Below, piece after piece: positions 30,467 through 43,030 of a stretch of 64,000 nt of DNA. Source of the stretch: Rhodocollybia butyracea (Eukaryota; Basidiomycota; Agaricomycetes; Agaricales; Omphalotaceae). Within the stretch, counting starts at the first letter, position 1, and every line of letters begins with the position of its first letter. The notes under the pieces are model-generated. The model saw nothing but the letters and a program-made list of their open reading frames with translations, was not told where the DNA came from and searched no databases. The stretch lies in the NCBI GenBank assembly GCA_015501585.1, contig JADNRY010000019.1, forward strand, positions 372,001-436,000, read 5' to 3'. A program made the position numbers and the translations under genes.

Positions 30467-32911
30467 CTAATACGCGACATACGCAACACACAACAGCGGA
30501 AACCCAGCATACAGCCCAAGCCAGAAAAACATATTTCCCAAGATCTTATTCCTCTTGATGAATGGACCGAATTGAGCGCGATGAGCGGGATTTGAATGAG
30601 TTGCAGCGCGAAGAGGTAGAATCTGTACAAGATCGTTGTAAGTAAAACGCCCAATTCTCAGATCTCCAGTTCTCGAGGGCAGAGCAAACAACTGGATTGA
30701 AAGGAACAGAGGGAGTGAGAGAAAGCCACCACCCACCTAAACTTCTTCGTAACAACCACCATAACCAGCTCATGCACACATGCGCTCAACAAAAACGTCA
30801 CAAACATCGCGCTCTGCCTCGATAATTTGTAGCTCGTCATCGTCGACGCGTAGACGTGGCGCAGAAGGAACATGTGTACGGGTTTGTTCCATTTGCGGGA
30901 GAATTCGGCTTGCGAGGTGGAGTTCCACTGTGCAGGTGACGGGAAAGGGGGTATTAGCATTGAGATCAGTTCAGAGGGAGAGGGAGGGAGGTGAAGAAGA
31001 AGACGTACCCAGTCTTCGTAGAATTGCCGGTCAGCAAAGCTATAAGCAGAATTATCAACATCAGGATTCCATAATAGCGTGCAGAAAGAAAAGGCACTCC
31101 ATACCATGATAGTTCAGCAAACGCATTACATATACATTCTAAAGCACATAAAAAGCGTCAGTTACTAGTTACCTTCACACCCCAAACCTAGAACCATTAA
31201 AAAAAAAAGAAACCCACCAAATATTATATAAAACAACAACAGATACGCCATCATAAACGGCAGCGCAAGATCAAGCAACGACCGAAAGAACGACTGATCG
31301 GACGTCGGCGTGAGCGGGAGGATGAACGTCTCCGTGACGGTGTACAACAACACAAACGTCCCGAATGTCGCTACGGTTTTCTCGAATACGTAGATCGGCG
31401 GATACTAGATAAGGATAGAAAAAAGGAAGAAACTTGGTTAGCCACGCATATCCATATCGTATCCATATCATATCATAGCGGATAAGATAGGATAACCATA
31501 GCGCATACCCATAGCCTAGGTTTGAAGGTAAGATACTCACCGATTAGTCCTCGGATACTCCAACTCATACACCAACGTCGGTATCACCATATACAGCGCG
31601 AAATTCCTGAACGTGATATTCCGGGCCACCGCACATACAACGGCCCGTGCTAACCAGCTCCCCTTGCAACTCCGTATACTCTTTCGCCAAATCCGCGATC
31701 TTCTCATTCGGGTGGTCGACAAGCGGATGTGGGGCGGTAGGCGAAATGAAAGTGGTTTCTTCATCGGTCTTTTTGTCGGTGTGGACCTCGCTGACGGTGA
31801 TGTTGACATTATTCGTATTGGGATTCGGATTGTTCGTATTGAGATTAGTATTGAGATTGGTATTGCCATTCGTATTGCTCGCACGACATTCGTAGTGACA
31901 TTAACCACCACATCCGAATTCGACATCGACCTAAGCCGTCTCTTAAGCGCTTTCGCCGTCTCCGGGTCCACAAACGACGCTTGTGCGCCCTCAGGAATAG
32001 GCGGAGTACCCGGCGAAGGCGAGGGTTCGCGCTGCGGTGTCGTTGCTGACGAATCGGTAAGCATAGACGAGGCATCTATTTCTGCCCGGCTCTCTTTCGC
32101 TACGCGTACAGCGTTCTCCCAGCCGCCACCGTCAGACTCTGCTGCGGCGCGAGTTGCGCTAGAATAGGCTTGGATTGTAGGGATACTGATTGGAGATACC
32201 CGTTGACGGACATGTACGAGTGCATCTTCATGATCATAACAAGGGTATGGAGGGTGAAGAACCCGGATTGCACCCATGGCCACTGTCTAGCAAGAGTTCG
32301 CGTTCAATCGAAATGATGAAGTTTTGATAAGCAAGGAAACGCACCTATTAAACGTCCACCCCACCGCAACAACCAACACCGTCGTCTGAAACACATGTTG
32401 AATAATCAACCCCGTCCAATAATACCTTATCCACCCCTTCGCAATCGCCTTCGCAAACACCACACACACCGCCGTGCTGCCCACCAGGACACCGTCGCTC
32501 AGCGCCAGCGTGATAGCATGCTTGGAGAACATCGTCGCGAACGCCAAGTTCAGGGCATGCCCATTCGTTTCGATACTTCGGATATAGGTTCGGACGGTGA
32601 ATATGAAGATGGAGATCCAGAAGAGGCTGAAGAAGCCCTATACGATGAGAACGAAGAGAAATCAAGTAATCAGTAAACAATGAAAGATTTGTAGTAAGAA
32701 TACACACCCTGAATTCATTAGCGATAGAACTCTCATTATTGATATCGAACGCAGACTGCCTCGGCGCAAAAGTGACCAGCGCGCGCAGCTTTTTCGATCC
32801 TTTTGACTTGAATGGCTTGGATACATAAAGAGTACCGTCCGAAGTCGGGTATCCGCCGCTGATGGTGCGTTGCGCCTGTGGTGCTGCTAGGGCTGGACCA
32901 TCTATAGGCAT
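30467..32911 (-). CDS. ARE2: Sterol O-acyltransferase (ARE1/ARE2/ACAT family, MBOAT)
   Basis: ER-membrane enzyme that esterifies sterols with fatty acyl-CoA for storage in lipid droplets. Exons on the minus strand: 32911-32708, 32637-32345, 32286-31541, 31404-31218, 31138-31105, 31039-31009, 30927-30737, 30622-30467, all with GT-AG junctions. Diagnostic motifs: FYEDWWN (split by an intron), SRKWNKPVH, and SACVHELVM with the catalytic His; C-terminus GLYAGFPLLCVAYVAY. An Asn-rich linker lies between the second membrane region and LVDHPNEKIADLAKEY. Reading is continuous only if one base is restored at each of six short homopolymers (about 32146, 31875, 31642, 31619, 31397, 30564). With those, sequence agreement is seamless, so either an assembly artefact or a recent pseudogene. 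Gene symbol by family only; ARE1 versus ARE2 cannot be told. Confidence 0.85.
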
Positions 32912-33601
32912 GGTTCTTTTTTGCGCGCTACATGACAGTGACGGTTAGATGAAGAAAGAAGAAATGAAAAGTTTGTAAATGAAAGTTATAATGAACGGAA
33001 TGTGGCGGTCTCGCGTGCAAACTTACCGTAATTTCGCTGCTGTCTGTCTGTCCGTAGATTAGTAGGTTGTAGTCTTCTCCTAAGAGGAGGTATAACTATC
33101 CGACGTCATCGTATCCCATGAGAATGCAAATTTCCCACTCGGTACAGCATAATTCCGTTTATACAAAACTACAAAAAAACTTCTATGATAGATAGATAGA
33201 TATAGTCTAGTATAAAAATGTCTCGTCCTATCAAAGCATCGTCTCAAAACAAAAAGACTAAAGCCGACGCTCTGCAAGGACGCCGTAAATGATACTAGCA
33301 AGCTAGTAACACCCAAATTTAATTTCGCCGAATAGTTTAACGTCCTTGACCACGAATAAACAAAGATACAAGGCGTAGATAAGCCCGGCATGAGAGCATC
33401 GATCGTGAGGGGGTGCTAGAGTAGCAGGTAAGAAAACAATGGAGGAAAAGGTATATTATCGACTGAGTAGGACTACGAAAGCAAGAGGTTCAAAGTGAAG
33501 GAAAAAATTTCGAAAAACTAACGGAATATATAGCCGGATGACAAAGATTTCGGACGGACTTCGGCGCGCTAAGCGCTTAACCCCTGTGTTCCACGATCCA
33601 G
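32912..33601. other. Intergenic region
   Basis: Contains the acyltransferase promoter and the approach to the F-box block. No gene or element seen. Confidence 0.45.
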
Positions 33602-35285
33602 ATGGAAGGCTCGACGTCCGGCTTGAAACTGCGCGTAAACCTCACCTCTAAAGAACTAGACGAGCTCAAAACGAAACTTCGCACCGAACATGGGCCAGCC
33701 GTCGTCGACCAGGATCCCAGGCGATCATCCAAGCTCAAAGAGATGTTAGCCCTAGCAGAAAAAGACATTGAGGACCGTAATTCCGAAATAGCACGTCTTC
33801 ACGACCAGCCCGTGCTCCTCCAGCTGTAGGCGCAACAACAGCAACTGGAGAGCCAAAGAACAGCATTACAGTCCCTTCTTTCTCCAATACGGCGGCTGCT
33901 AAATGAAACTTTATTGAGCATCTTCGAGTACCTGCGTGACGAAAACCTGATCAAGAGCAACCCATTCCGCATCGCCCAGTACTTATCGGAACGAGACCCG
34001 AACCCAAAAAACAAGCTCAAGGACGTGTTCACGCGTGCTCGGCAGCAACACGGGATTAGCGCAAGCCACCCTATCGGCAATCTCCCTGCAATGGCAGTCA
34101 GCGCGGTATCCTCCCGCTGGCTCGAACTGATATCAACGGTGATCCAGGAATTCTTCGTGTACTAGGAGTACTTCCGTTGATCCACCTTGCACGACACGCT
34201 CATTGCTGGCGAACCTTTAGATATCATGGAAGCCTCCACCCGACACTTTCCACTCTACAGTTTCCTTTACTCGCAACATTAGATCTAAACAGAGGCTACG
34301 CTGTTCCAGAGAGCGCTGACCTAGACCCATTCGAGCATTCCTCAAGGCTCTCGGCCCTCGCTCTTCCCAGAATACCGCAAGACGAATCCAAAATCCCTTA
34401 TCATCAACTCGATTACGCCAACTTCGCCATAGGTTCCAAGGGATTATTAGAAGCAAATCTACGCAAATTTCCTTCACTGAAAACTCTTGCAGTGCACTAC
34501 GACGGCCCAAGCGACTCAGATCCACAGGTAAACCCAGACGCAGATGGTGTATGGCAAAACATTACCTCCCTTCATATCGGGGAATACTCTATGAGCACAC
34601 GGAACACGGCTTCAAACAATGTGTTCCCTTCCTTCACCTTCCCTTCCTTGAATACGATCCATATAACACGGCTGGAATCCTTAATGTCAGGGCCCTGGCC
34701 AAAAGATCCCTTCATCGCATTCTTACACCGCTCATCCTGCAGAATCACCACATTTGCCATCATGGGCATATCCATCTCTGACTTGGACTTCATCGCAGTT
34801 CTTCGATACATGCCATCCCTGCTATGTCTGGAAATCGATAACATGGGATCGTTTCAAGGCAGGCCTTCCTTCGCACATCTGGAAATTGATGATAGCGAGG
34901 TACCGCAAGGCTCGCAGTACCAGCGGAATCCAATCACGCCTCACCTCATCTCGAGCCTCATTCTGCCTCAAAATAACAAACCATCCACCTCCTCGTCCCG
35001 AGGCTCCAGACTCTGCGTGTGTATTTCAGTGGTACGACGTTCGATGATCGTGGGTTCGTCTCTATGGTCCAATCACGCTGGGTCAAGCCTGGCTCGGAAC
35101 GACAGATTGCGATGTCCGCAATGGGGATGAGCTGTATCCGAATTGTTGCTCTCAAGTTCAAATGCCGAGATGTCGACGTGGAAGTATACAGGGCGCTAGG
35201 AGTCTTGGACGAGCAGGGGCTGCAAGTGACAGTGGCTGGAGAAAATGGAGTACGATATGATACGTACTCTCAATCTACTAGGTGA
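33602..35285 (+). pseudogene. F-box protein pseudogene (family copy 1)
   Basis: Matches the family protein of 55354 from its first residues (LRVNLTSKELDELKTKLR) to the end (LGVLDEQGLQVTVAGENG). Breaks: an in-frame TAG at 33827-33829 replacing a Gln codon; loss of about 100 codons around 34140-34180, just after the F-box where the family has the SSPSLWASL...LFLERS segment; and a one-base shift at 34991 (CC where paralogs have CCC). The F-box is altered (RRLLNETLLSIFEYL). Followed at 35520 by a relic of FBXO9, so it belongs to a duplicated block. Confidence 0.8.
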
Positions 35286-35519
35286 GCATCTAATGAATAT
35301 TGGAAACGATTGACGACGCGCTCAACTGGACATCTCTCTTCAAAGTTTACAAGTCAAAATGAATTTCTGTTGTATATATAGCCCTAAATGGATCTCTAAA
35401 ATATGGATTAGATCGCTCCTTTCTCCTCTAGGGTCTCGGAAAGAGGTCGGATAAAGGTAAGGATATCTGTTCTCTCTCTCCTCGTCGCAAGTACACAAGC
35501 TATGGCAACTCCGGATTTC

Positions 35520-35700
35520 GTACGGTCCAATTAAGCCACATAAAATCTAACCTTTGAGAGAATGGTATCTCGTGCTTCAGTGCCACTGGCACCGTCAGGG
35601 TGAAGCATCTCAGGCTCCTATCACCCAGTTGATAGAATGATAAGATGCAATGACCGACTTATTCCGCAGGCCCAAGGATAGAATGTGAGGGACCGTTTGA
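35520..35700 (-). pseudogene. Relic of FBXO9 3' end
   Basis: Words 'taacctttgagagaatgg', 'cgtgcttcagtg', 'agaatgataagatgcaatg' and 'ccggcaggcccaa'-like correspond in order and spacing to the last exon and tail of FBXO9 at 39355-39500. The rest of the gene is absent. Confidence 0.7.
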
Positions 35701-36355
35701 TGCCGATATCACGGGAGTCACATCACCTGATAATTAACTCCATAGTGCAACTCCAGGCTCCTGATGCCGGATAGCCTGGTAATAAAATTGATTTCGGAGG
35801 GAATAAAGTTAAATTTTTTTTGTCGCTGTTCCACATATCTAGCAAGCAAGTTGGCAGTAAAGCAGCGCTGTACAAGCCATACTCTGCGCAATATGGCTGT
35901 TCAATTATATGTAGGTAATTATGTGTGCAAAGTTCTAAAAACACACAACAAGCCGATCGTGCCGCATGGTGCATTAACAGGGCCTGTGTGCCGGAAATTT
36001 GGCGTCAAAGTTGCGTCAAAGCGAGGCCGGACCCTTTCTTTGTGTATGTATATTGTACTTCAATTGAGTATAAAGCGTTGAGACCATACCCAGCCAGCGT
36101 TACTTTTGGTGTGTAGTACCTACACCTATAGCAGTCCCAGTTATGTGCACACGGCATGAGATGGCATTATCGACTCTTATCTGCCGATCCTTGGCCCGCA
36201 CTCTAATGTATTGTCACAACTGACTCATCTGTAACGGATTATGACATGTTCCTGGATCAGAATGAGACCCATCAAGCCGGCCTCGATAGAATGTAGCCTA
36301 TGCCGGATGACAAAGATTTTGGACTCTCGGCACTTATAACTTACTCCTATTCCCG
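35701..36355. other. Intergenic region
   Basis: Follows the FBXO9 relic and leads to F-box copy 2. No gene recognised. Confidence 0.45.
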
Positions 36356-37693
36356 ATGGAATGTGGCGACAAAACCTTGGAACCGCGCCTGAACCTCACC
36401 TCTGAAGAACTAGATGGAATTAAAACGAAATTTCGCTCAAAATATGGACCAGTCGTCGTTGGCCAGGATCCAAATCAATCAGCCAAGTTCAAAGAGATGC
36501 TGGCCCTAGCAGATAAAGACATCGAGGACCAGAAATCCAAGATGGCACGTATAGATTACCAGGCCACGCTCTTCCAAATGCAACAAGAGCGGTCGGAGAA
36601 ACAAAGGGCAGCATTGCATTCCCTTCTTTCCCCGATACAACGACTCCCAAACGAAAATTTATTGCGCATCTTCGAGTACCTGTGCGAAGATAACATGCTC
36701 CTGTTGGACCCAAGGAATCTTCAACTGCCTCTTATCAGCTATCTCCCTGCAATGTCAATCAGCTTCGTATGCTACCGTTGGCGCGAACTTGCAATATCGT
36801 CACCCAGTTTGTGGGCTAGCCTAAGGATGAAGGCATATGAGGAGGTCAATCCATACATAGAAAGATATCGGGCGGGGTTCACCCCTACACTAGACCTCTT
36901 TATAGAAAGATCGAGTGATTTTCCATTGAGGATTACACTAGATATGCCATGCAATGATGGGGACCTTTTTGCCTTGGGAAAGCCTCTAGCCCCCCTTGTA
37001 CGACATGCTCATCGTTGGAAAATCTACAAATATCATCATCTCTTCTATAACGAACTTTCCAAATCACAGTTTCATTCGCTCACAGAATTGGATCTTATCA
37101 GTGGCTCACGTTCTCCGTATAGTAATGACCTAGATATGTTCGAGCATTCCTCAAAACTCCGGTCCCTCGTTCTATCCACAATGCCCCAAAATCCATCCAG
37201 ATTCCCTTATCATCAACTTGTCCACGCCGATTTTGGCATAGACTCCGTGGGGACTTTAGATGAACATCTTCACAGATGTCCTTCTCTGAAATCTCTGGTA
37301 CTTAGGAGCTATGGTCAGGAACCTGAGGACCCAGAGGCAAAGCCAGAGTCAGAAGGTGTATGGAGAAACATAACCTCCCTTGTTATTGTGAATGAGTCGC
37401 TGGGCAAGGTTTCAAACATATTGTTTCCTTCTTTCAGTTTCCCTTCCTTAAATGAGCTTCAGATAGTCGAGGACTCGGAACCGCCATATTTGAACACGGG
37501 ACCCCCGATTCCCTGGCCGAAGGATACCTTCAGTTCATTCTTATCCATATCGTCCTGCACAATCACTACATTCACCATCCTGGGCGTATCTATCTCAGAC
37601 TTGGAATTAATTGCAGCCCTTCAATTAATGCCATCCTTGTCATATCTGGAAATCGATGACAAGCCATGGCACGTCACCCAGTTTGTGGGCTAG
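36356..37693 (+). CDS. F-box protein, C-terminally truncated (family copy 2)
   Basis: 445 codons, no intron. N-terminal coiled-coil-like segment (about residues 35-85), F-box LSPIQRLPNENLLRIFEYL (about 90-110) continuing to CYRWRELAISSPSLWASL (about 140-165), then leucine-rich-repeat-like C-terminal part (FPSFSFPSLNEL, SISDLELIAALQLMPSLSYLEIDD). It stops abruptly at residue ~430, where the text jumps into the SPSLWASL segment of a second copy at the shared word cgtcacccagtttgtgggc. Paralogs continue about 100 residues further. F-box proteins usually bring substrates to SCF ubiquitin ligases; the substrate here is unknown. Confidence 0.75.
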   Translation: MECGDKTLEPRLNLTSEELDGIKTKFRSKYGPVVVGQDPNQSAKFKEMLALADKDIEDQKSKMARIDYQATLFQMQQERSEKQRAALHSLLSPIQRLPNENLLRIFEYLCEDNMLLLDPRNLQLPLISYLPAMSISFVCYRWRELAISSPSLWASLRMKAYEEVNPYIERYRAGFTPTLDLFIERSSDFPLRITLDMPCNDGDLFALGKPLAPLVRHAHRWKIYKYHHLFYNELSKSQFHSLTELDLISGSRSPYSNDLDMFEHSSKLRSLVLSTMPQNPSRFPYHQLVHADFGIDSVGTLDEHLHRCPSLKSLVLRSYGQEPEDPEAKPESEGVWRNITSLVIVNESLGKVSNILFPSFSFPSLNELQIVEDSEPPYLNTGPPIPWPKDTFSSFLSISSCTITTFTILGVSISDLELIAALQLMPSLSYLEIDDKPWHVTQFVG

Positions 37694-39040
37694 CCTAAGG
37701 GTAGAGGCACGTTCGCCAATCAATCCAAACGTAGAAAGATATCGCGCGGGCCTCATCCCTACACTGGACCTCTTTTTAGAAAGATCGAGTGATTTTCCAT
37801 TGAGGCTTACACTGGATATGCCGTGCGATGATGAAGACCTTTTTGCCTTGTGACAGCCTCTAGCCCCCCTTGCACGACATGCTCATCGTTGGAAAACCTA
37901 CAAGTATCACCATCTCTTCCGTAATCAACTTTCCGATTCACAGTTTCCTTCGCTCACAGAATTAGATCTTAGGAGCTCACGCCCTCCCTATAGTGATAGT
38001 GATGACCTAGATGTGTTCGAGCATGCGTCAAAACTCCGGTTCCTCATTTTATCCACCATGCCTCAAAATGCATCCAAATTCCCTTATCATCAACTCGTCA
38101 CGCTGATTTTGGTATAGACTCTGAGAGAACTTTAGACGAACATCTTCGCAGATGTCCTTCTTTGAAATCTCTTGTACTCAGGCGCTATAGTCGAAGACCC
38201 TTGGACCCAGAGGGAAAGCCAGAGCCAGAAGGTGTATGGAGAAACATTACCTCCCTTGTTATTATGAATTACTCACTGGGTGAGGTTTCAGCTAGGGTGT
38301 TTCCTTCATTCAGTTTCCCTTCCTTGAATGAGCTTCAGATAGTTGAACCGTCGCCATATTGGATGGTGAGACCCCCGATTCCCTGGCCACAGGATGCTTT
38401 CATTTCATTCTTATCCAGATCATCCTGCACCATCACTACATTCACCATCCTGGGTGTATCTATCTCAGACTTGGAATTCATTGCGGCTCTTCAATCCATG
38501 CCATCCTTGTCACATCTGGAAATTGAAAACAACTCACAATATACGGAGCAGCAGAATCAAATCACCTCTCATCTCATCTCGAGTCTCACTCTGCCCCAAT
38601 CTAACAGACCATCTTCGGTCGCCTCCCTCGTCCCGAAACTCCACACTCTTCGTATGTTTTTCGATGGTAAGACGTTCGATGGCTGTGTTTTCGTCTCTAT
38701 GGTCCAATCACGCTGGTTCAAGCCAGTCTCGGACCTGCAGGTTGCGATGTTATCAATGGGGATGAGCTGTATCCGATCTGTCGTTCTCAAGTTTAAACAG
38801 CGAAATGTTGACGTGGAAGTATACAAGCCGCTAGGAGTTTTGGATGAGCAAGGGCTGACAGTGACAGTGGCTGGAATAGATGGGGATGATAAAGATTCTC
38901 CAATTGATACACTCTCAAACCGATACAGACTCTCAAACCGATACAGACTCTCAAACCGATACAGACTCTCAAACCAATACAGACAGACTCTCAAACTGAT
39001 ATACACTCTCAAACTAGGTGAGCAACTAATGAAAATTTGA
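37666..39040 (+). pseudogene. F-box protein pseudogene (family copy 3, 5'-truncated)
   Basis: Starts in mid-family at SPSLWASLRVEARS, fused to the preceding gene. Broken by TGA at 37851-37853 (paralog TTGGGA, here TTGTGA) and by a one-base loss at about 38099. The last 292 codons (38162-39040) are open and could be expressed. It ends with tandem LSNRYR repeats that the paralogs lack. Confidence 0.75.
38915..38985 (+). repeat. 18-bp minisatellite in F-box copy 3
   Basis: About four copies of the 18-bp unit ctctcaaaccgatacaga in frame, coding LSNRYR; one copy has a C-to-A change. Confidence 0.85.
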
Positions 39041-39352
39041 AGCAATTGACGAAAGACTTCAAGTCTTTAGCTAGAATCTCAGCTCAAAACGAATTTCTGT
39101 TGTACATACATAAATTTCTAAAAGTATTGACTGGTCCGCTTTTTCATCCGTGTACTTCTTTTCCGTCCGAATGGGGTCGTGTAAGAAAAAAAAACTCTCT
39201 CCTCGTCGCAAACACACGAAGGTCTGACTGGAAACTCCAGATCAAGAAATGATTTTGAGAAAAAGGGTAACAAAATCTCAATGCAAAAAGTTCGCTATCA
39301 AATCAGGATAATCTTATATCCACGGAGAAGAGGGTGATTTCATGGGTTCCTA

Positions 39353-41265
39353 TTAGGCCAAGTAAGACCTAACCTTTGAGAACCAGAATGGTCTTTCGTG
39401 CTTCAGTGCAACAGGTGAAACATCTCCCGTCTCCAGGTTGACAGAATCATAAGATGCAATGTCCATCTTGTTCCACCGGCCCAAAGGACGAGAACGTAGG
39501 GTCAGATTCATTGTGAATATGTATCTGATTGAGGGCAATACGTCAGTATTGGTGGGTGGGTGATTACCATGTCCATGGCCGTGCGTTACGTGTAAGGACA
39601 CAGTGCTTGGGTTGAGTAGGGTAGCAATTGAGGATGGGGAAGCGAAATCGATAGCAGTAAGAGCACGGGAGGACGCGTCGATCAGGTTGTTCAAAACAAC
39701 GGTGTTGCCGCTGAGGTGCCAGTTCCCAAAGAACAATCCCTTTCGTTGTATCCGTAAGACTATCAACCGGTAATCAAAACAAGAAATTGACTACCTTCAG
39801 TCCTCGTAGTGTCAGTTTAAGTCGGGGTATGACCTGTGCCGGAGGTTGCTCTTCGTTGGTCAAAAGCGATATCACTTGGCCATTAGGAAAGAAACGCCTG
39901 GCAGCGGATAAGGTCAATCAGAATGCACAGTTTCACTGCGATACTGGGTGAAGTTCACGAACAGATATCGATGGTACGTGATCAAATGGTTCACCTAAAG
40001 AAAAAACATTAGCACGAACGATTTTCGCGGTCGGATCTCGACTCACGTTAACCCATGAATTCTCACTGAGACCAGGCCGGCTATAGTCACATATTATTGA
40101 GGAGCGAATCAAAAGTGCAACTGAACACTGACATGTAATGACAAACTGCGATGTAGACTCCATCCAGCCGGACCCGCGCATGTTCGATGTAAAGCCTTCG
40201 GTAGTCATAAAGGTATTGTTCTGAAAGGTAATCGAGAAAACTTTTGCCATCCGGTAGAATCGGTATTTGCGGCGGCTTATACGTTTCGTTCACAAGCTTT
40301 CTGCAATCAAACAATTTGAGTACGGAGCGGCGGGCCACATACATACGTGAAAAGCAGGCACACAAGCACCATATCTTTACTCACATCCAAATAGCGATAT
40401 CTAGGCTCACAACCCGAGCTTTCCGGTTCACCGAGGCGAACCTTTCCAAAGAACTAGGGTCAAGAATCTTCAAGATACTGACGATGATTTCGTCAGGAAC
40501 AAGGTTGAAGGGTGAAACTTCATTCTCGTCTTCGGGTTGGAATACCAGATCCTGAGGAAAAGTGCTTAAAACCGATTCCAAGCTCCTGGAAGCTATGACA
40601 CCCTGCTCCGCTCTTGTCCCCACATGGGATTTCATATCCTGGGCTGCAAGCGTCTTCTCCATCTGCCTGGAGAGGTCATCCATAGTAAAGCCATCGCCAG
40701 CGAGGACAACTTTAGGTCGTGGAAGATGAGAATCGTAGAGTTCTCCGGTCGTTGAAGATCCCGAGGCAAATTGCTGCGCCAGTATTGTGCCGAGCATTTC
40801 CTCCCGTTCATATAGTATGTCGACATTAGGTTCCCGACGGAAAGCAGATCGGTATAAGAACAGCGCTTCTTCAAGCTCTCCTCTTTGTTCAAGGATCACA
40901 GCCTCACGATATATCGCTACAGCCGAATCTGAACCTTGTCGGGGAGGGACGGTCGAAACATGGATAGATGAGGGAAGCTTGGCTGCTGCTGGCGCAGGAG
41001 CGTAATCAGATAAAGGTGCCCGAATGAAAGAGTTTGTAGGTGTTGTATTTCCTGAATAGGCTGTACTTCCAGTAGATTCTGAATGAACTGATTCAGAGTA
41101 AACTGTACTTCCACTGTCGTCGTCTTGGTCCTTATTGACAAGGGCGGCTTCCTTCTGCCGTTTCACCTCTAGCTTCCATTCTTCTCGGAACCTCCTTAAC
41201 TCTTCGGGTTCATCCTCAGCATCTTCTTCCGTCTTCTTCCTTGAAGGAGGGGATGGAGGGGTCAT
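39353..41265 (-). CDS. F-box protein FBXO9 / Pof7 / Hrt3 family
   Basis: SCF ubiquitin-ligase specificity subunit. Exons: 41265-40385, 40300-40133, 40080-40047, 39994-39963, 39897-39795, 39739-39353; all junctions GT-AG, introns 52-84 nt, frame kept throughout. N-terminal Glu/Lys-rich region, TPR-like helix pair (AVAIYREAVILEQRGELEEALFLYRSAFR), F-box (NLVPDEIIVSILKILDPSSLERFASVNRKARVVSLD), then the conserved FBXO9 core: RVRLDGVYIAVCHYIRPG, HRYLRFFPNGQVISLLT, FGNWHLSGNTV, FTMNLTLRSRPLGRWNKMDI. Length about 530 residues fits the family. Shares its right-hand neighbour region with a relic at 35520. Confident. Confidence 0.92.
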
Positions 41266-42179
41266 TCAAAATTACTATCAAGCTTAGCGAGCAAATGCGT
41301 TCACGTGCCGTGAGGGCGTCTAAATGCCCGTCTGACTCACTTCTCTAGTAAAGTTCTCCTTAGCGTATCTGTACATACATAGTGTGGGCAGCGCTCGCTT
41401 GCGCTTTTTCCGCCTTAATTGACGTCGTACAGCAAGTAGTCACAACGCACTTATAAAATAGGCTGTGTTGTAAGTAAACAAACTGAACTTTGAAGTTCAT
41501 ACTACACGCGATCGCAGGAGAGCCCAAGAGTGAACGTAAAGACGAGTTTTTCATCATATGCTATAGAATACTAACCGGTATGATGTATCTCGCATAACGG
41601 ACCTCTCTGCACACGACAAACCAAGGCCTTCATTTTTTCTTTCCATTACTAGCTGTATGTCAGGAAGCCTTGATCACTCCATGTTTAATCCACGGTAATA
41701 ATGGGTTAATATAAGCGAACACCTGGTGGAGAATGGTGGGACATGGTTTGAGGGTTTGAGAGGAGAGTGTTCGAGTGATGTGAGTGTTTCGTAAGAGTCA
41801 GGGCTCACAGCGACAGAAACACGCTGAAGCATAATTATCACAAGAATATTCGCGAAGATCAGCTCCCAGAGTATACTTCATCCGAGCTCGTAGTATAGGT
41901 TCCTCTAAAGACGAGGAGCCATTTTTGGGTAGGAAGTGAGCAATCGAGGCGCGCTCGTGATTAGCACGTGCTCTATCTGGCGAAACCATTGTTGAATTTT
42001 GGTTCTCATGTTCCCACCGCTAGCTACACCGTTGAACATTCTAATACCCACAGCTTCATGTCGCCTAGCACTTGTATAGGACCAGGATCAAAGTTTTCGA
42101 TGCAAACTCTGTGCAGTCTTTTCATACAAGCCTTGGTATGGCAGGCCGCTAAATATTACACACCTCAGTGCTTGCCTGT

Positions 42180-42540
42180 AGTGAAGCGTTTCAACGAGCC
42201 AGCTTACAGCTACGTTCTCTGCTTCCTGGAATCGTGGCCTTGTATCTTAACGTTTCAGGTGCGTGAAAAGGCTTCCTCGGCCCTTGTCCATTAGATAAAA
42301 ATTCATCTCCCGACTTTTTACACCAGTCACAAAGCCTCTCTGAGGATGCACAAGCTTCGAATCGAACTTTGCAGTGAGTCTCACTCGAAATTGACATCAA
42401 CTCACTTCCAGGCCTCATCGTGCGATGGTAATATCCCAAGTCAAAGGATGCTTGCGTGCGGTGAAGCATTTGAACAAGCCAATTTGCAGTTACCTTTTTT
42501 TTTTGCTTTCTGGGATCCTGGCTTGCGTCTTGACTTCCCG
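42180..42540. repeat. Diverged direct repeat pair
   Basis: 'gtgaagcgtttcaacgagcc' (42180) recurs as 'gtgaagcatttgaacaagcc' (42460), each followed by 'tacagctac/tgcagttac' and a 'ttctggaatc.tggc' stretch. Confidence 0.55.
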
Positions 42541-42599
42541 ACCGGAAGGTACCCGAACTTCAATCATTGTCAAATACTTTCCGGATCGGTCCTCAGCGC

Positions 42600-43030
42600 T
42601 CAGCGCTCAGCCTTAGGTGTTGTCGAATGACCCGGATCCCATGCGCTGTACACACTCACCGGCTGACCTCTTCATTCATTAGATGACATGGACCATATTG
42701 TTTGTTGTTCCTGACGTTGTCGGATTCCATTTCGCTCCGATAAATCTTCAAATGTTATTGAATGACCCGGACCCATGCGCTGTACGCACTGACTGACCTG
42801 ACCTCTCCCTTCTACGACATCTGATTTCCTTGAGGCTGTCGAGTTCCAGACTATTTCAATGAATCCTTAAGTGCCATCGAATGACTCGCAGACCCATGTG
42901 CTCTTACCGTTATCTTCATTTTCCTAGCTAACATCGACCATATCGTCTGATGTTCCTGAAGTTGTTTGGGCTCCAGACCGTTCCGATAAATCCTTAAGCA
43001 TCTGGTCATTAAAGCTAGGTACTTTAGAAT
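42600..43030. repeat. Three tandem degenerate units of about 135 bp
   Basis: Each unit has 'tgaatgacccgg.cccatgcgctgta', then 'gacat.gaccata..gt', then 'ttcctga.gttgt', then 'ttccgataaatcctt'. The units are diverged and non-coding. Confidence 0.65.

Noticed and set aside
31790..31900. Asn-rich coding stretch read as a CRISPR-like or simple repeat array
   Set aside because: It is an imperfect Asn codon run in the linker of the acyltransferase.
32141..32170. Additional short intron (about 30 nt) in the sterol acyltransferase
   Set aside because: Too short for this gene set; a single missing base in a C run explains the frame change with better family agreement.
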